Positions 45,374 through 54,935 are shown, counted from the first letter of the stretch. The stretch is 64,000 nucleotides of DNA from GWF2-33-9 sp964500435 (GCA_964500435.1 CAZCNL010000008.1:62001-126000); one strand, 5' to 3'. The notes: generated by a model from the letters alone, not told the origin. Numbers and translations: made by a program.

Positions 45374-46579
45374 ATGAAAAATAACTCCTACTTTATAGAT
45401 AAAGCACAAGAATATTTTTCTGAAATGCAAAATTTTCGAAGAACAATTCATCAAAATCCTGAACTTTCTTTTTGTGAAGTTAATACTTCAGAATTTATTT
45501 CAGATGAATTGAATAAATTAGGAATTGAAAACCAATTTATTTTAGAAAGCATAAATTGTGAAAAGAAAGGTAAAATTGGTGTTCTCGGAATTATTGGAAA
45601 AGGTGAAAAATGCATTGGTTTAAGAGCAGATATCGACGCACTGCCGATTTTAGAGGAAACTGGTTTAGATTTTTCTTCCGTAAATCAAGGAGTTATGCAC
45701 GCTTGTGGTCACGATATTCATACCGCAATTCTGCTCTGTGCTGCAAAAATATTAAAGGAAATTGAAGCAGAGTTGCCCGGAAAAGTTTTACTGATTTTCC
45801 AACCTGCCGAAGAATTTTTACCAGGTGGTGCAAAATTAATTCTCGAAACTGGCTTAATCCAAAAGCATAACCCAATCGCAATTTTCGGGGAACATATCAA
45901 CCCGGAATTGAATGTCGGGCAATTTGCTGTCAAAAGCGGTCATTTAATGGCATCCACAGATGAATTACATATCACAATCAATGGAAAAGGTTCTCATGCA
46001 GGACAACCTCATTTAGGAAGCGATGTTATTTTAGCTGCATCTGAACTTATACAATTTTATCAAAATATTATTACAAAATTCAAAAATCCATTAGAACCAT
46101 CAATTATTTCCATCACTTCAATACATTCAGGAACAGTTACTAATATTTATCCTGATTCCGCTAAACTTTTAGGAACTATGCGTACATATAACCAAGAACT
46201 ACGTACTAATTTAAAAAATGAAATTAGAGAAAAATCAGAATTAGTCGCAAAGCTATATAACTGCAAAGTCGACTTAAACATAGTTGAAGGATATCCGCCC
46301 GTAATTAATTCTGAAAAAACTACGTCGGTTTTAGAGGAAACTATCCGTTCATCCTACGGCAATGATGCTTTAATCAAAGCAGAGCCAAAAATGTGGGCTG
46401 AAGATTTTGCTTATTACTCATCGATTGCACCTTCCACTTTTTATTTTATCGGTGTTCATAGCGGTGATAGTGAAATTTACCCATTACATAATTGCCACTT
46501 AAATCCTAATGAAGAAGCAATGAAATATGGTGCATCAATACTATCAAATGTAGCTTATACTTTTTTACATCAAAGCTGA
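45374..46579 (+). CDS. M20-family amidohydrolase (possible N-acetyl-diaminopimelate deacetylase)
   Basis: A 401-residue dinuclear-metal amidohydrolase of the M20D type: IHQNPELSF at the start, GLRADIDALPI, MHACGHDIHTAILL, QPAEEFLPGGAKLIL and, near the end, LHNCHLNPNEEA. It has the small dimerisation domain between (about 190-300). M20D enzymes act on N-acyl amino acids (hippurate, indole-acetyl amino acids, N-acetyl-diaminopimelate). Its position right after dapF makes N-acetyl-diaminopimelate the most interesting guess, but no dapD-type acetyltransferase is present here. Confidence 0.88.
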   Translation: MKNNSYFIDKAQEYFSEMQNFRRTIHQNPELSFCEVNTSEFISDELNKLGIENQFILESINCEKKGKIGVLGIIGKGEKCIGLRADIDALPILEETGLDFSSVNQGVMHACGHDIHTAILLCAAKILKEIEAELPGKVLLIFQPAEEFLPGGAKLILETGLIQKHNPIAIFGEHINPELNVGQFAVKSGHLMASTDELHITINGKGSHAGQPHLGSDVILAASELIQFYQNIITKFKNPLEPSIISITSIHSGTVTNIYPDSAKLLGTMRTYNQELRTNLKNEIREKSELVAKLYNCKVDLNIVEGYPPVINSEKTTSVLEETIRSSYGNDALIKAEPKMWAEDFAYYSSIAPSTFYFIGVHSGDSEIYPLHNCHLNPNEEAMKYGASILSNVAYTFLHQS

Positions 46580-46714
46580 ATATAATTTCAAAGAAACTTT
46601 TTATAAATAGATTAAAAATATAAAAATTGATAAAAAGAGTAATTCAAAATTGAATTAATTCTTTTTCGTCTATAAAATAATGAAATACAAACTCAAGAAA
46701 ATATAAAGGAAAAT

Positions 46715-47326
46715 ATGAACAGTCAATTAATTCCAATGGTAGTAGAGCAAACTAATCGAGGTGAACGCTCTTATGATATATACTCACGCTTGCTGAAAGA
46801 AAGAATTATTTTTCTTGGAAGTGCGATAGATGATTACGTTGCAAACCTTGTTATTGCACAATTGCTGTTTTTAGCAAGTGAAGACCCTGATAAAGATATT
46901 GATTTATATATAAATTCACCAGGAGGAAGTGTAACTGCTGGACTCGCAATTTATGACACTATACAATTTATCAAACCTGATGTATCAACGATTTGTATAG
47001 GATTAGCCGCCTCGATGGGACAATTACTTCTTTCAGCAGGAACCGATGGCAAAAGATTTGCATTACCAAATTCAAGAATCTTAATGCATCAACCATCTGG
47101 TGGAACTCAAGGTCAATCAGTAGATATCGAAATTTATACAAAAGAAATTATCAGAACCAGAGAAACTTTATACGAAATTATTGCAAAACATACAAAAAAA
47201 CCGATTGAGCAAATCCGTAAAGATGCCGACAGAGATTACTATATGACTGCACAAGAAGCATTAGAATATGGCATTATTGATAAAATACTGACAAACGTGA
47301 GTGATATTGCTGAAGCAAAAAAATAA
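46715..47326 (+). CDS. clpP: ClpP protease subunit
   Basis: Serine peptidase chamber used by ClpX and ClpC. Length is 203 residues. The catalytic Ser is in GLAASMGQLLLSAG, His in LMHQPSGG and Asp in DADRDYYMTAQEA. The N-terminus QLIPMVVEQTNRGERSYDIYSRLLKERIIFLG is classical. AAGGAAAAT precedes the ATG. clpX follows after 26 nt in the same operon. Confidence 0.96.
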   Translation: MNSQLIPMVVEQTNRGERSYDIYSRLLKERIIFLGSAIDDYVANLVIAQLLFLASEDPDKDIDLYINSPGGSVTAGLAIYDTIQFIKPDVSTICIGLAASMGQLLLSAGTDGKRFALPNSRILMHQPSGGTQGQSVDIEIYTKEIIRTRETLYEIIAKHTKKPIEQIRKDADRDYYMTAQEALEYGIIDKILTNVSDIAEAKK

Positions 47327-47352
47327 TTTTATTTTTTTAAAATAACATATTT

Positions 47353-48594
47353 ATGGCTAAAACAACAAAAAATGTACATTGCTCTTTTTGTGGACGTGGT
47401 CCCCAAGATGTAGAAAACTTTGTCGAAGGCGCTAATGGTGTCTTAATTTGCAACATTTGTATTCAAAATGCAAGCGAATTACTTGGAACAAAAAAACACA
47501 ATATCGGGCATACTTTAAAACCTTTTGAATTACCTAAGCCATCCGAAATAAAAAGCAAATTAGACCAATACGTTATCGGTCAAGATGATGCAAAAATTAT
47601 GCTCTCAGTTGCCGTTTATAATCATTACAAAAGAATTTTGAATAAACAAAAAAATGATGATGTTGAAATCGAAAAGAGCAATATACTTTTAATTGGACCT
47701 ACGGGTACTGGTAAAACTTTACTCGCACGAACACTTGCTAACATTTTAAAAGTACCTTTTGCAATCGCTGATGCAACAACTATTACCGAAGCAGGTTACG
47801 TTGGCGACGACGTCGAAAGTGTTTTGCTTAATTTAATTCAAAATGCTGATTATAATGTCGATGCCGCAGAAAAAGGAATAATATTTATTGATGAAATAGA
47901 TAAAATTGCCCGAAAAAGCGAATCAAGAAGTATCACAAGAGACGTTTCAGGTGAAGGTGTTCAGCAAGCTTTACTTAAAATTTTGGAAGGAACACGTTCA
48001 GGTGTACCACCAAAAGGAGGACGTAAACACCCGGAACAAAGTTTAGTTTATATAAACACAAAAGATATTTTATTCATTGTCGGTGGTGCATTTGAAGGCT
48101 TGGAAAAAATAGTAGCATCTCGTCAACGTGTCTCTTCAATCGGTTTCACAGCAGAGCCCGTCAAAAAAATCGATGAAACTTATTTGCTCCTTAAACAAGT
48201 CGAACCTGATGATTTAGTCAAATTTGGCTTTATTCCTGAATTAGTAGGACGACTACCCGTAGTAACTTCTTTACACGATTTAGATGAAGATGCTTTGATA
48301 AACATTTTACTTACTCCAAAAAATGCTTTGATTAAACAATATGAAAAGCTTTTACAAATGGATAACGTCAAGCTAATCGTGGAAGAAGATGCATTAAGAG
48401 CAATTGCAACAGAAGCAAAAAAACGTAAAACAGGAGCAAGAGCATTGAGAGGAATTGTCGAGCAAATTCTTATTCCTGTTATGTTCCGAATCCCTGATGA
48501 AAAAGAAATAAAGTCCGTAATTATCACAAAAGATTGTGTAGTAAATAACTCCGAACCTATTTTCGAAATATCAACAAAGCAAAATATTGCTTAA
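47353..48594 (+). CDS. clpX: ClpX unfoldase
   Basis: A 413-residue AAA+ ATPase. The N-terminal zinc-binding domain has CSFCGRGPQDVENFVEG then CNICI (four cysteines). Walker A is GPTGTGKTLLA (about 116), Walker B GIIFIDEIDK, the RKSESRSITRDVSGEGVQQALL segment is characteristic, and sensor 2 lies in KTGARALRGI. It works with ClpP immediately upstream. Confidence 0.96.
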   Translation: MAKTTKNVHCSFCGRGPQDVENFVEGANGVLICNICIQNASELLGTKKHNIGHTLKPFELPKPSEIKSKLDQYVIGQDDAKIMLSVAVYNHYKRILNKQKNDDVEIEKSNILLIGPTGTGKTLLARTLANILKVPFAIADATTITEAGYVGDDVESVLLNLIQNADYNVDAAEKGIIFIDEIDKIARKSESRSITRDVSGEGVQQALLKILEGTRSGVPPKGGRKHPEQSLVYINTKDILFIVGGAFEGLEKIVASRQRVSSIGFTAEPVKKIDETYLLLKQVEPDDLVKFGFIPELVGRLPVVTSLHDLDEDALINILLTPKNALIKQYEKLLQMDNVKLIVEEDALRAIATEAKKRKTGARALRGIVEQILIPVMFRIPDEKEIKSVIITKDCVVNNSEPIFEISTKQNIA

Positions 48595-48611
48595 TTAAAT
48601 AAATTCAGATT

Positions 48612-49934
48612 GTGGAAATACTTTTCGGCAATAATACAAAAAAAAGTGGTGGCTCTTTGCCACCACTTCCAGAAAGAATGCGACCACGTTTTATTGATGA
48701 TGTGCTCGGTCAAGAACATATTCTTGGAATAAATTCCCCACTCAAAAAAATGATTAACGAAGGAACAATTCCTTCAATTATTCTTTGGGGTCCACCTGGT
48801 TGCGGTAAAACTACACTTGCAAATTGTATTTCAAATGAAATTAAAGCTGATTTCATAAGATTATCCGCCGTTGAATCCGGAGTTAAGGAAATTCGTGAAG
48901 TTATACAAAAAGCTGAATTCAATTTAAAATCAAATAAAAAAACAATTTTATTCATTGACGAAATTCATAGATTTAACAAAGGTCAACAAGATGCTTTGCT
49001 CCATTCAGTCGAAACAGGCACATTAACTTTAATTGGTGCTACAACTGAAAATCCATCTTTTGAAGTAAATCCCGCACTCATAAGCAGAATGCAAGTTTAT
49101 CACCTGCAACCTCTTTCAGAAGAAGATATTATAAAATTAATTACAAATGCTATTAAAAAAGATGAAATTCTCTCGAATTTTAATTTTGAAATTGAAAATA
49201 TTAATAGATTTTACGAATTATCCGCCGGTGATGCAAGAGTTGCCCTAAATATCCTTGAAAATTCATTCAAATTAGCTAAAAAAACAGATGACAACACTAT
49301 TAAAGTTACAGAAAAAATCATTCAATCCGCAATTCAACGTAAAGTTTTAAGTTACGATAAAAAAGGAGAAAATCATTACGATAATATTTCTGCATTCATT
49401 AAATCACTTCGTGGTTCCGACCCTGATGCCGCAATGTTGTGGATGGTGAAAATGCTTGAAGCAGGCGAAGATCCATTATTTATAGCACGGAGAATGGTTA
49501 TTTTTGCAAGTGAAGATATTGGTAATGCCGAACCAATGGCATTAACTGTTGCTGTATCTGTTTTTCAAGCAGTACAAATGATTGGAATGCCTGAGGCAAG
49601 TATCAATTTAGCAAATGGTGTTACGTTTTTAGCAAGTTGTGCTAAATCAAATGCTTCATATATGGCATTAGAAAAAGCAAGAGAAATTGTTAAAAATAGC
49701 CCAGATTTATCTCCACCTCTTCATTTACGAAATGCTCCCACAAAACTTATGAAGCAAGAAGGTTACTCAAAAGATTATAAATATCCGCATACTTTTCCTG
49801 AACATTTTGTTCCGGAAAATTATTTCCCAATTAATTTCCAACCTCAACAATTTTATTTCCCCAGTAATGAAGGAAAAGAAGCCAAAATCCGAGAACGGCT
49901 AAAATCCTTATGGGTTAATATTAAAAAATATTAA
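48612..49934 (+). CDS. rarA: RarA/MgsA replication-associated AAA+ ATPase
   Basis: A 440-residue clamp-loader-like ATPase acting at stalled forks. The start is a GTG (48612), placing the family opening PPLPERMRPRFIDDVLGQEHIL at residue 17. Walker A is LWGPPGCGKTTLAN, Walker B TILFIDEIHRF, followed by GATTENPSFEV and the C-terminal tetramerisation domain with GSDPDAAMLWMVKMLEAGEDP. It follows clpX by 17 nt and may be part of the clpP-clpX-rarA transcript. Confidence 0.93.
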   Translation: MEILFGNNTKKSGGSLPPLPERMRPRFIDDVLGQEHILGINSPLKKMINEGTIPSIILWGPPGCGKTTLANCISNEIKADFIRLSAVESGVKEIREVIQKAEFNLKSNKKTILFIDEIHRFNKGQQDALLHSVETGTLTLIGATTENPSFEVNPALISRMQVYHLQPLSEEDIIKLITNAIKKDEILSNFNFEIENINRFYELSAGDARVALNILENSFKLAKKTDDNTIKVTEKIIQSAIQRKVLSYDKKGENHYDNISAFIKSLRGSDPDAAMLWMVKMLEAGEDPLFIARRMVIFASEDIGNAEPMALTVAVSVFQAVQMIGMPEASINLANGVTFLASCAKSNASYMALEKAREIVKNSPDLSPPLHLRNAPTKLMKQEGYSKDYKYPHTFPEHFVPENYFPINFQPQQFYFPSNEGKEAKIRERLKSLWVNIKKY

Positions 49935-50057
49935 TCATAACTTATAACACAAATTTTATTAGTTTAAACTAAATTAATTTTACTATCGTCAAATATATTT
50001 AATTAGATAAAACTTATAATTTCAAATTAACATTGACAATAAAAAACGAAGATTATT

Positions 50058-50711
50058 ATGAACAATTTTTTGGATGACTTAAAGAATACATATCTTCAAG
50101 CTGGTTATATAAAAATATATGATCCTCATGCATTAGAAATTGGAGTACGTCCGAACGACAATGTTATTAACATTTCTCTTTATGATATAGGTAAAATTAC
50201 CGGTCATATTTGCCCAATCACAACATCTGCTTTTTTTATTACAAAGGCTGCATTAAAAGCCTTATATCCTGAAGGCATTCCTTCGAGAGAAAATTTTATG
50301 GTCGCTTTATCCAAATATAGCGATTTATCATTAGTCATTTCTTTTATTTTAGATGCTTTTCCACGACCTTTTGATGATGATTTCGCCGTTTCAAAAATGT
50401 TCTTGGATAAAAATTTGGATTTGGGAAATAGTAAGTTTAAATTTATTTTCAAAAGAATTGACACAAGCAAAACAATTGCTATCATTTGGGATAAATCAGT
50501 AACAGTGCCAAAAGAAGTTGCTGAAAAAATGGCATATTACAAGAATTTCAAAATCCGTGAAAAGTACGAATATGTCGACCATTTAAAGTGGAATACATTT
50601 GTAAATAAGCACGTCGAAAAAATTATCACTGACATTAACCAGAAGATGCTAACAATTGAAGATGCGGATGATTATAAGTTTCCAGGTGAAATGAAATATA
50701 ACTTGATTTAA
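50058..50711 (+). CDS. FmdE-like protein, function unknown
   Basis: A 217-residue soluble protein. The only recognisable piece is ITGHICPITTSAFFITKAAL (about 47-66), which resembles the GHxCP motif and following helix of the FmdE family (formylmethanofuran dehydrogenase subunit E-like). The second conserved Cys motif of FmdE and its zinc ribbon are missing; I count one cysteine in the whole protein. Later parts (FKIREKYEYVDHLKWNTFVNKHVEKII) match nothing I know. It stands alone, 123 bp after rarA. Its stop shares the bases TTAA with the convergent decarboxylase gene. Confidence 0.6.
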   Translation: MNNFLDDLKNTYLQAGYIKIYDPHALEIGVRPNDNVINISLYDIGKITGHICPITTSAFFITKAALKALYPEGIPSRENFMVALSKYSDLSLVISFILDAFPRPFDDDFAVSKMFLDKNLDLGNSKFKFIFKRIDTSKTIAIIWDKSVTVPKEVAEKMAYYKNFKIREKYEYVDHLKWNTFVNKHVEKIITDINQKMLTIEDADDYKFPGEMKYNLI

Positions 50712-52042
50712 GTAATATTATTCCGTAAATAATTTAATTTACCGATAATTTCTGGGATCCAATCTTTCTGTTCAGGCTTCATAAAGCAACTTCGTAATAT
50801 CGTTGTCGAATACGAATCTACAATTATGTCTGGATGATTTTGCTTGAATATATCGCTCTGAACTTTTAAAGTTGCTACCCAAAGTAAATTTTTCTCCATA
50901 CCTTTTTTCATAATTTTCTCGCTCAATTCACTTATTTCGCTTGTAGTCTTTGCAATCGGGAAATAAGTTGCAATATTTGTTTCTGGCATTATATAAAGTT
51001 GGAAAACTTCATTAGTTATAAGTTCGGCAAAAAGTTTCGTAGCATCAATTGTTTTTTTCAAAATTGGACCAAAACCTTCTTCCCCATTTAATGGGAATAA
51101 TTTGTTTGTAAACCAAATTGCGGCGGCGGCAGCACCTGCTCTTGAGCATTCGACGCTTATTTCGCCAAGATGCAATTCGTCTGATGTAAAATAAGTATAC
51201 GGGGAATTATGTTTGTAAAACTTTCCGACTGACGGGTCAGAAAATATCACACAACCGGCACCATAAGGCTGCAATCCTTGTTTGTGCGGGTCAAAAGTAA
51301 TACTATCAGCAAATGAAATTAAATCGAATACCTTCAAATTATCATTATAATTCGAAATTATTTTGAAATAACCTCCATAGGCTGCATCAAGGTGTATCCT
51401 AAATTTATATTTTTTCTGCAATTCAAGCAATCCTGATAAATCATCTAATGCACCTAAACTTGTTGTTGCTAAGGTTGCAACCACTGTTCCAATTTCATTT
51501 TCTTGCAGAATTCGCTCTAATTCATTCAAATCCATCTTTCCAAATCGATTAGCTGGGACTTCGCAAAAGGGAATTTTTAACCAATTGCAAACACGGGAAT
51601 GAGTGTAATGGGCTTGCTCTGAAAATGCAATTGCTTTTTGAGGTTCCAATTCACGGGCAATAAGCAAAGCTTCGAAATTTGCAATTGTTCCGCTGGTTGT
51701 AATATGACCAAGAAATTCATTGAACCCAAAAAGTTTTGCAAATTCCGAAATAACTTCTTTTTCCATTTTAGCAGTTGCCGGACCACCGTCCAAAGCGTGA
51801 TTATTAGGATTTATCAACATTGCCGCAAGATAAGCCATAATCGCCGCTGTATGAGGTGGTTTCAACATTTGTCCTGCATAAAGTGGATGATGAAATGGAT
51901 AATTTTCTTTCATTCGACTTAAAAATTCTGCTGAAATTTCTTCAACTTTTTTCTCATCGAGACTTAATGTCGAATCAACTGTAAATTCAGGAAAACTGGT
52001 TAGCCAGTTGTTTATTTCATTATATAATTTATCAATCTTCAT
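50708..52042 (-). CDS. PLP-dependent group II amino-acid decarboxylase family protein
   Basis: A 444-residue fold-type I PLP enzyme. GHITTSGTIANFEALLIAREL holds the phosphate-binding loop, HLDAAYGGYF the Asp that contacts the pyridine nitrogen, and SITFDPHKQGLQPYGAG the Schiff-base Lys. The pattern fits aromatic/glutamate/aspartate 1-decarboxylases (group II), and the substrate is not predictable. The N-terminal HPLYAGQMLKPPH is typical. It is monocistronic and overlaps the convergent FmdE-like gene by 4 nt. Confidence 0.88.
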   Translation of the reverse strand: MKIDKLYNEINNWLTSFPEFTVDSTLSLDEKKVEEISAEFLSRMKENYPFHHPLYAGQMLKPPHTAAIMAYLAAMLINPNNHALDGGPATAKMEKEVISEFAKLFGFNEFLGHITTSGTIANFEALLIARELEPQKAIAFSEQAHYTHSRVCNWLKIPFCEVPANRFGKMDLNELERILQENEIGTVVATLATTSLGALDDLSGLLELQKKYKFRIHLDAAYGGYFKIISNYNDNLKVFDLISFADSITFDPHKQGLQPYGAGCVIFSDPSVGKFYKHNSPYTYFTSDELHLGEISVECSRAGAAAAAIWFTNKLFPLNGEEGFGPILKKTIDATKLFAELITNEVFQLYIMPETNIATYFPIAKTTSEISELSEKIMKKGMEKNLLWVATLKVQSDIFKQNHPDIIVDSYSTTILRSCFMKPEQKDWIPEIIGKLNYLRNNIT

Positions 52043-52105
52043 AAATTATCCAATTAAAATTGAATTTTTATTTTCCAAAATTATTAAATATAAACTCAAA
52101 TGAAA

Positions 52106-54085
52106 TTACAATTTTATTGGCAAAATCACAAATTGCAGACCTTGATGATATAATTCTTTTTGAATAGCAAAAACAGTATGGTTATGCAATTGGCGAGTTA
52201 AAAAAGTTTCCTTTTTGAAAACTAATTGTCCACCAAAAAAAATGGAGTTGGGAAACTGGTCGACTATAGTTGGGACAATCTTTAAAGTTTCTTGAATTAT
52301 GTCAAGTCCTACAGAAGTATATCCTTCAGCATAAAAACCTAAATGATTGGCAAATGAAACATATTTCTGGACATCGGATTTAATTTTATTTTGTAAAGCA
52401 ACAATTTCATCGGCACCTTTAAAAACACCTGCATCTATCACGCCGATTTCAACAAAAACATAATTTTTAAAAGTATTGTCGAAAAGTTTCATACTGCTTA
52501 AAAGAGAGTGAATACCAATGCCTGAGAATCCATTGACGAAAAGAACTGCTGTTTTACCATTTTTATCGTATGGAACTGCTTTTAAAGGAGTCTCATCTTG
52601 TTGAAATTCAATTGCTGATTGATTTAAATCTAAAAGTTTGGCGTCAAGTTCTTTTATAATTTCTCCAGTTTTTTTGTAATGTTTATGTATCAGATATGAG
52701 AGAAAAGCGACACCGGATGTTATAATAAGAGTAATCCATCCACCTTCGTGGAATTTCACAATAATTACTGATATCAAAATAAGAATTGTTAAAGAGGCAC
52801 CAATAAAATTGATAGTAATTTTACCTAATATTTTCTTTTCTTGATGTCGCACTTTTAACCAGTGGCGAACCATACCAATTTGAGAAAGAGAAAAAGTCAA
52901 AAACACGTTAATACTATATAAAACAATTAAATAAGTAACGTTGTTGTTTGTTAGCCATATAAGTAAAAATGCCGATATACCCATCAATAAAACGCCATTT
53001 TGAGTAACTAATCTATCACTAAGTGAAGCAAATTTTGTTGGTACCCATCTATCCAAAGCCATATTAGATAAAACACGAGGACCATCAATGAAACCCGTTT
53101 GTGCCGCTATATATAAAATTGCTCCTTCTGAAATTAAAGTTAAAATTATAAAAGTAGAAGCTAAAGTCGGCGACCAAGAACTAGTTACAATATTGAATAA
53201 AGATGCGTTTAAAGTTTGTCCTTGTACAAATTTCACATTAAATAATAAATATAAAGTTAACAAACCAAAAACAAAAAAAGACAAGGAAAAGGACATCAAC
53301 AACATCACCTTTTTTGCAGTCAGTACTTTGGGTTCACGGAGAATTGGCAATCCATTGCTAACAGCTTCTATACCTGTGTAAGAACCTGCGCCCATTGAAT
53401 ATGCATGCATTATAAGGAAAAATAGACCGAAGGCTCCGATTTGGGAATAAGTCTTGCCTATTTCAGTGTATGTCCTGGTTGTAATTATTGGTAAATTAGG
53501 TGTTTGTACAATTAACCCATAAATTATAATAAAAAGATGTGTTGCTACGAAAAATAAAAATATAGGTAGCAAAGTCATTACTGATTCTTTAACTCCTCGA
53601 ATATTGAGAGTTATTAATAATACGAGAATGAAGATTGAAAACAACACCTTATAGCTTTGGTATTTTATAGGTAAAAAACTAAATAATGCATCTGTCCCAC
53701 TGGCAATCGATACTGAAATTGTTAAAACATAATCGATTAATAGCGCTGAACCCGATATCATACCAATTTTGGGTGATAACAGTTTACTCGCAACCAAGTA
53801 ACCACCACCTCCCGTAGGGAAAAGTTCTATTATTTGTGTATAGCTTGAACTAATTATGAAAATAGTTATAACAGTTGCAATTGCTATTATAAAGCTTAAA
53901 TACGTATGTTGACTTAATGCGTAGAACACCTCAGATGGTCCATAACACGAAGATGACAGACCATCGGCACCTAATCCAACCCAAGCAAAAAAAGCAATTA
54001 AAGTTATTTTATGAAAAGTATCGGAATCAAGGGGATTTTTGTTTTCGCCTATTATTGCGGTTTTAACCTTTTGTAAAATGCTCAT
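52106..54085 (-). CDS. APC-superfamily permease, KimA-like
   Basis: Start chosen at 54085 (659 residues); an upstream ATG at 54166 adds 27 residues of translated AT-rich leader. About 12 membrane helices cover residues 15-470. Motifs GLGADGLSSSCYGPSEVFYAL, FPTGGGGYLVASKLL and IDYVLTISVSIASGTDALFS match the KimA potassium-transporter group within the APC superfamily. The cytoplasmic C-terminal region (about 480-659, VLFVNGFSGIGIHSLLSS) is an alpha/beta domain larger than I expect for KimA, possibly nucleotide-binding. An amino-acid substrate is the alternative. Divergent from the efflux operon. Confidence 0.82.
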   Translation of the reverse strand: MSILQKVKTAIIGENKNPLDSDTFHKITLIAFFAWVGLGADGLSSSCYGPSEVFYALSQHTYLSFIIAIATVITIFIISSSYTQIIELFPTGGGGYLVASKLLSPKIGMISGSALLIDYVLTISVSIASGTDALFSFLPIKYQSYKVLFSIFILVLLITLNIRGVKESVMTLLPIFLFFVATHLFIIIYGLIVQTPNLPIITTRTYTEIGKTYSQIGAFGLFFLIMHAYSMGAGSYTGIEAVSNGLPILREPKVLTAKKVMLLMSFSLSFFVFGLLTLYLLFNVKFVQGQTLNASLFNIVTSSWSPTLASTFIILTLISEGAILYIAAQTGFIDGPRVLSNMALDRWVPTKFASLSDRLVTQNGVLLMGISAFLLIWLTNNNVTYLIVLYSINVFLTFSLSQIGMVRHWLKVRHQEKKILGKITINFIGASLTILILISVIIVKFHEGGWITLIITSGVAFLSYLIHKHYKKTGEIIKELDAKLLDLNQSAIEFQQDETPLKAVPYDKNGKTAVLFVNGFSGIGIHSLLSSMKLFDNTFKNYVFVEIGVIDAGVFKGADEIVALQNKIKSDVQKYVSFANHLGFYAEGYTSVGLDIIQETLKIVPTIVDQFPNSIFFGGQLVFKKETFLTRQLHNHTVFAIQKELYHQGLQFVILPIKL

Positions 54086-54183
54086 TTGAGTAATTTTATA
54101 ATTTTTATTTTCCAAAATTAATAAATATGAACTCAAATAAAATTTTTTTTCCCACTTTTGCAACATTTTGAAAACTTATTCGT

Positions 54184-54207
54184 AAACTATTTTTGAAAAA
54201 ATAGTTT
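54184..54207. promoter_or_regulatory. 24-bp near-perfect palindrome, candidate TetR operator
   Basis: AAACTATTTTT (54184-54194) and its exact reverse complement AAAAATAGTTT (54197-54207) are separated by only 2 bases. It lies 19 bp before the TetR start and in the gap divergent to the permease. Size and symmetry suit a TetR-family dimer. A further half-site-like ATAGTTT occurs at 54219-54225. It could instead act as a transcript hairpin, but the 2-nt loop argues against that. Confidence 0.55.
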
Positions 54208-54226
54208 TTTTGGTATTTATAGTTTA

Positions 54227-54895
54227 ATGAGTTTTATTATGGATGAAATGTATTTCGATACTGGGTCTGAAATTAAGGACAGGATTTTAAATAATTCAAT
54301 TGAATTGTTTAGAACTCGTGGGATTAAAAACGTCAGTACTGAAATGATTGCAAGTGAGTGTGGAATTAGTAAAAAAACATTATACGAGACTTTTGAAAGT
54401 AAAGAGCAAATGGTCAACGAGATTATTAAATATTCCGAAACTATGTTAGATTTACATTGGGAAAAAATTCATTCAAAAATCACCCACAATCCTGATGTTG
54501 ATTTTATTGAATTGTTCCATCAACTTATGCTTATCATTAACAAAATCTTCTACGTAATGTCTACTCCATTTCTTTCTGATTTGAAAAAACTTTATCCACA
54601 TATTTGGAACGAATTACGTGAATATCGCCGACAAAGAATCAAAAACTATTTTGGTGTTTTATTTGAAATTGGTCAAAAGGCGGGCTTTATACGTGCAGAT
54701 ATTTCCCCTGATTTAGCCTATTTTATTCATTATTTTACGATTGATAATATTTTAACTCCTGAAATAATATCTGAAATTCCATTGAGCGCCAATGATATAA
54801 TCGAAGGTGTTTTAAAAATTTTAATGACGGGACTTTTAACCGAAAAAGGTGTTCAAACTCATGAAACTTTTTGTAAACAAAATCCAAATAAATAA
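54227..54895 (+). CDS. TetR-family transcriptional regulator of the efflux operon
   Basis: A 222-residue repressor. The N-terminal helix-turn-helix is classical: ILNNSIELFRTRGIKNVSTEMIASECGISKKTLYETFESKEQM. The helical ligand-binding domain covers about 75-210. Three ATG codons lie within the first eight residues, so the exact start is uncertain. It heads tolC-like, MFP and RND genes on the same strand and probably represses them and itself through the palindrome just upstream. Confidence 0.92.
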   Translation: MSFIMDEMYFDTGSEIKDRILNNSIELFRTRGIKNVSTEMIASECGISKKTLYETFESKEQMVNEIIKYSETMLDLHWEKIHSKITHNPDVDFIELFHQLMLIINKIFYVMSTPFLSDLKKLYPHIWNELREYRRQRIKNYFGVLFEIGQKAGFIRADISPDLAYFIHYFTIDNILTPEIISEIPLSANDIIEGVLKILMTGLLTEKGVQTHETFCKQNPNK

Positions 54896-54935
54896 AGAAA
54901 ATAAAGAAAATTATGTCAAATTAAATTATGATTTT

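Noticed and set aside
49959..49972. Perfect 14-bp palindrome TTAGTTTAAACTAA after rarA
   Set aside because: Entirely A/T-rich except two pairs, with no loop and no T-run; chance occurrence in such DNA is likely and no neighbouring regulator suggests a role.
54086..54166. 27-residue N-terminal extension of the KimA-like permease
   Set aside because: The segment reads like translated AT-rich leader, and the family begins close to the residue after the ATG at 54085.
54849..54935. N-terminal extension of the TolC-like gene overlapping tetR
   Set aside because: The extra residues are charged and would precede the signal peptide; the ATG at 54936 places the signal at the N-terminus.
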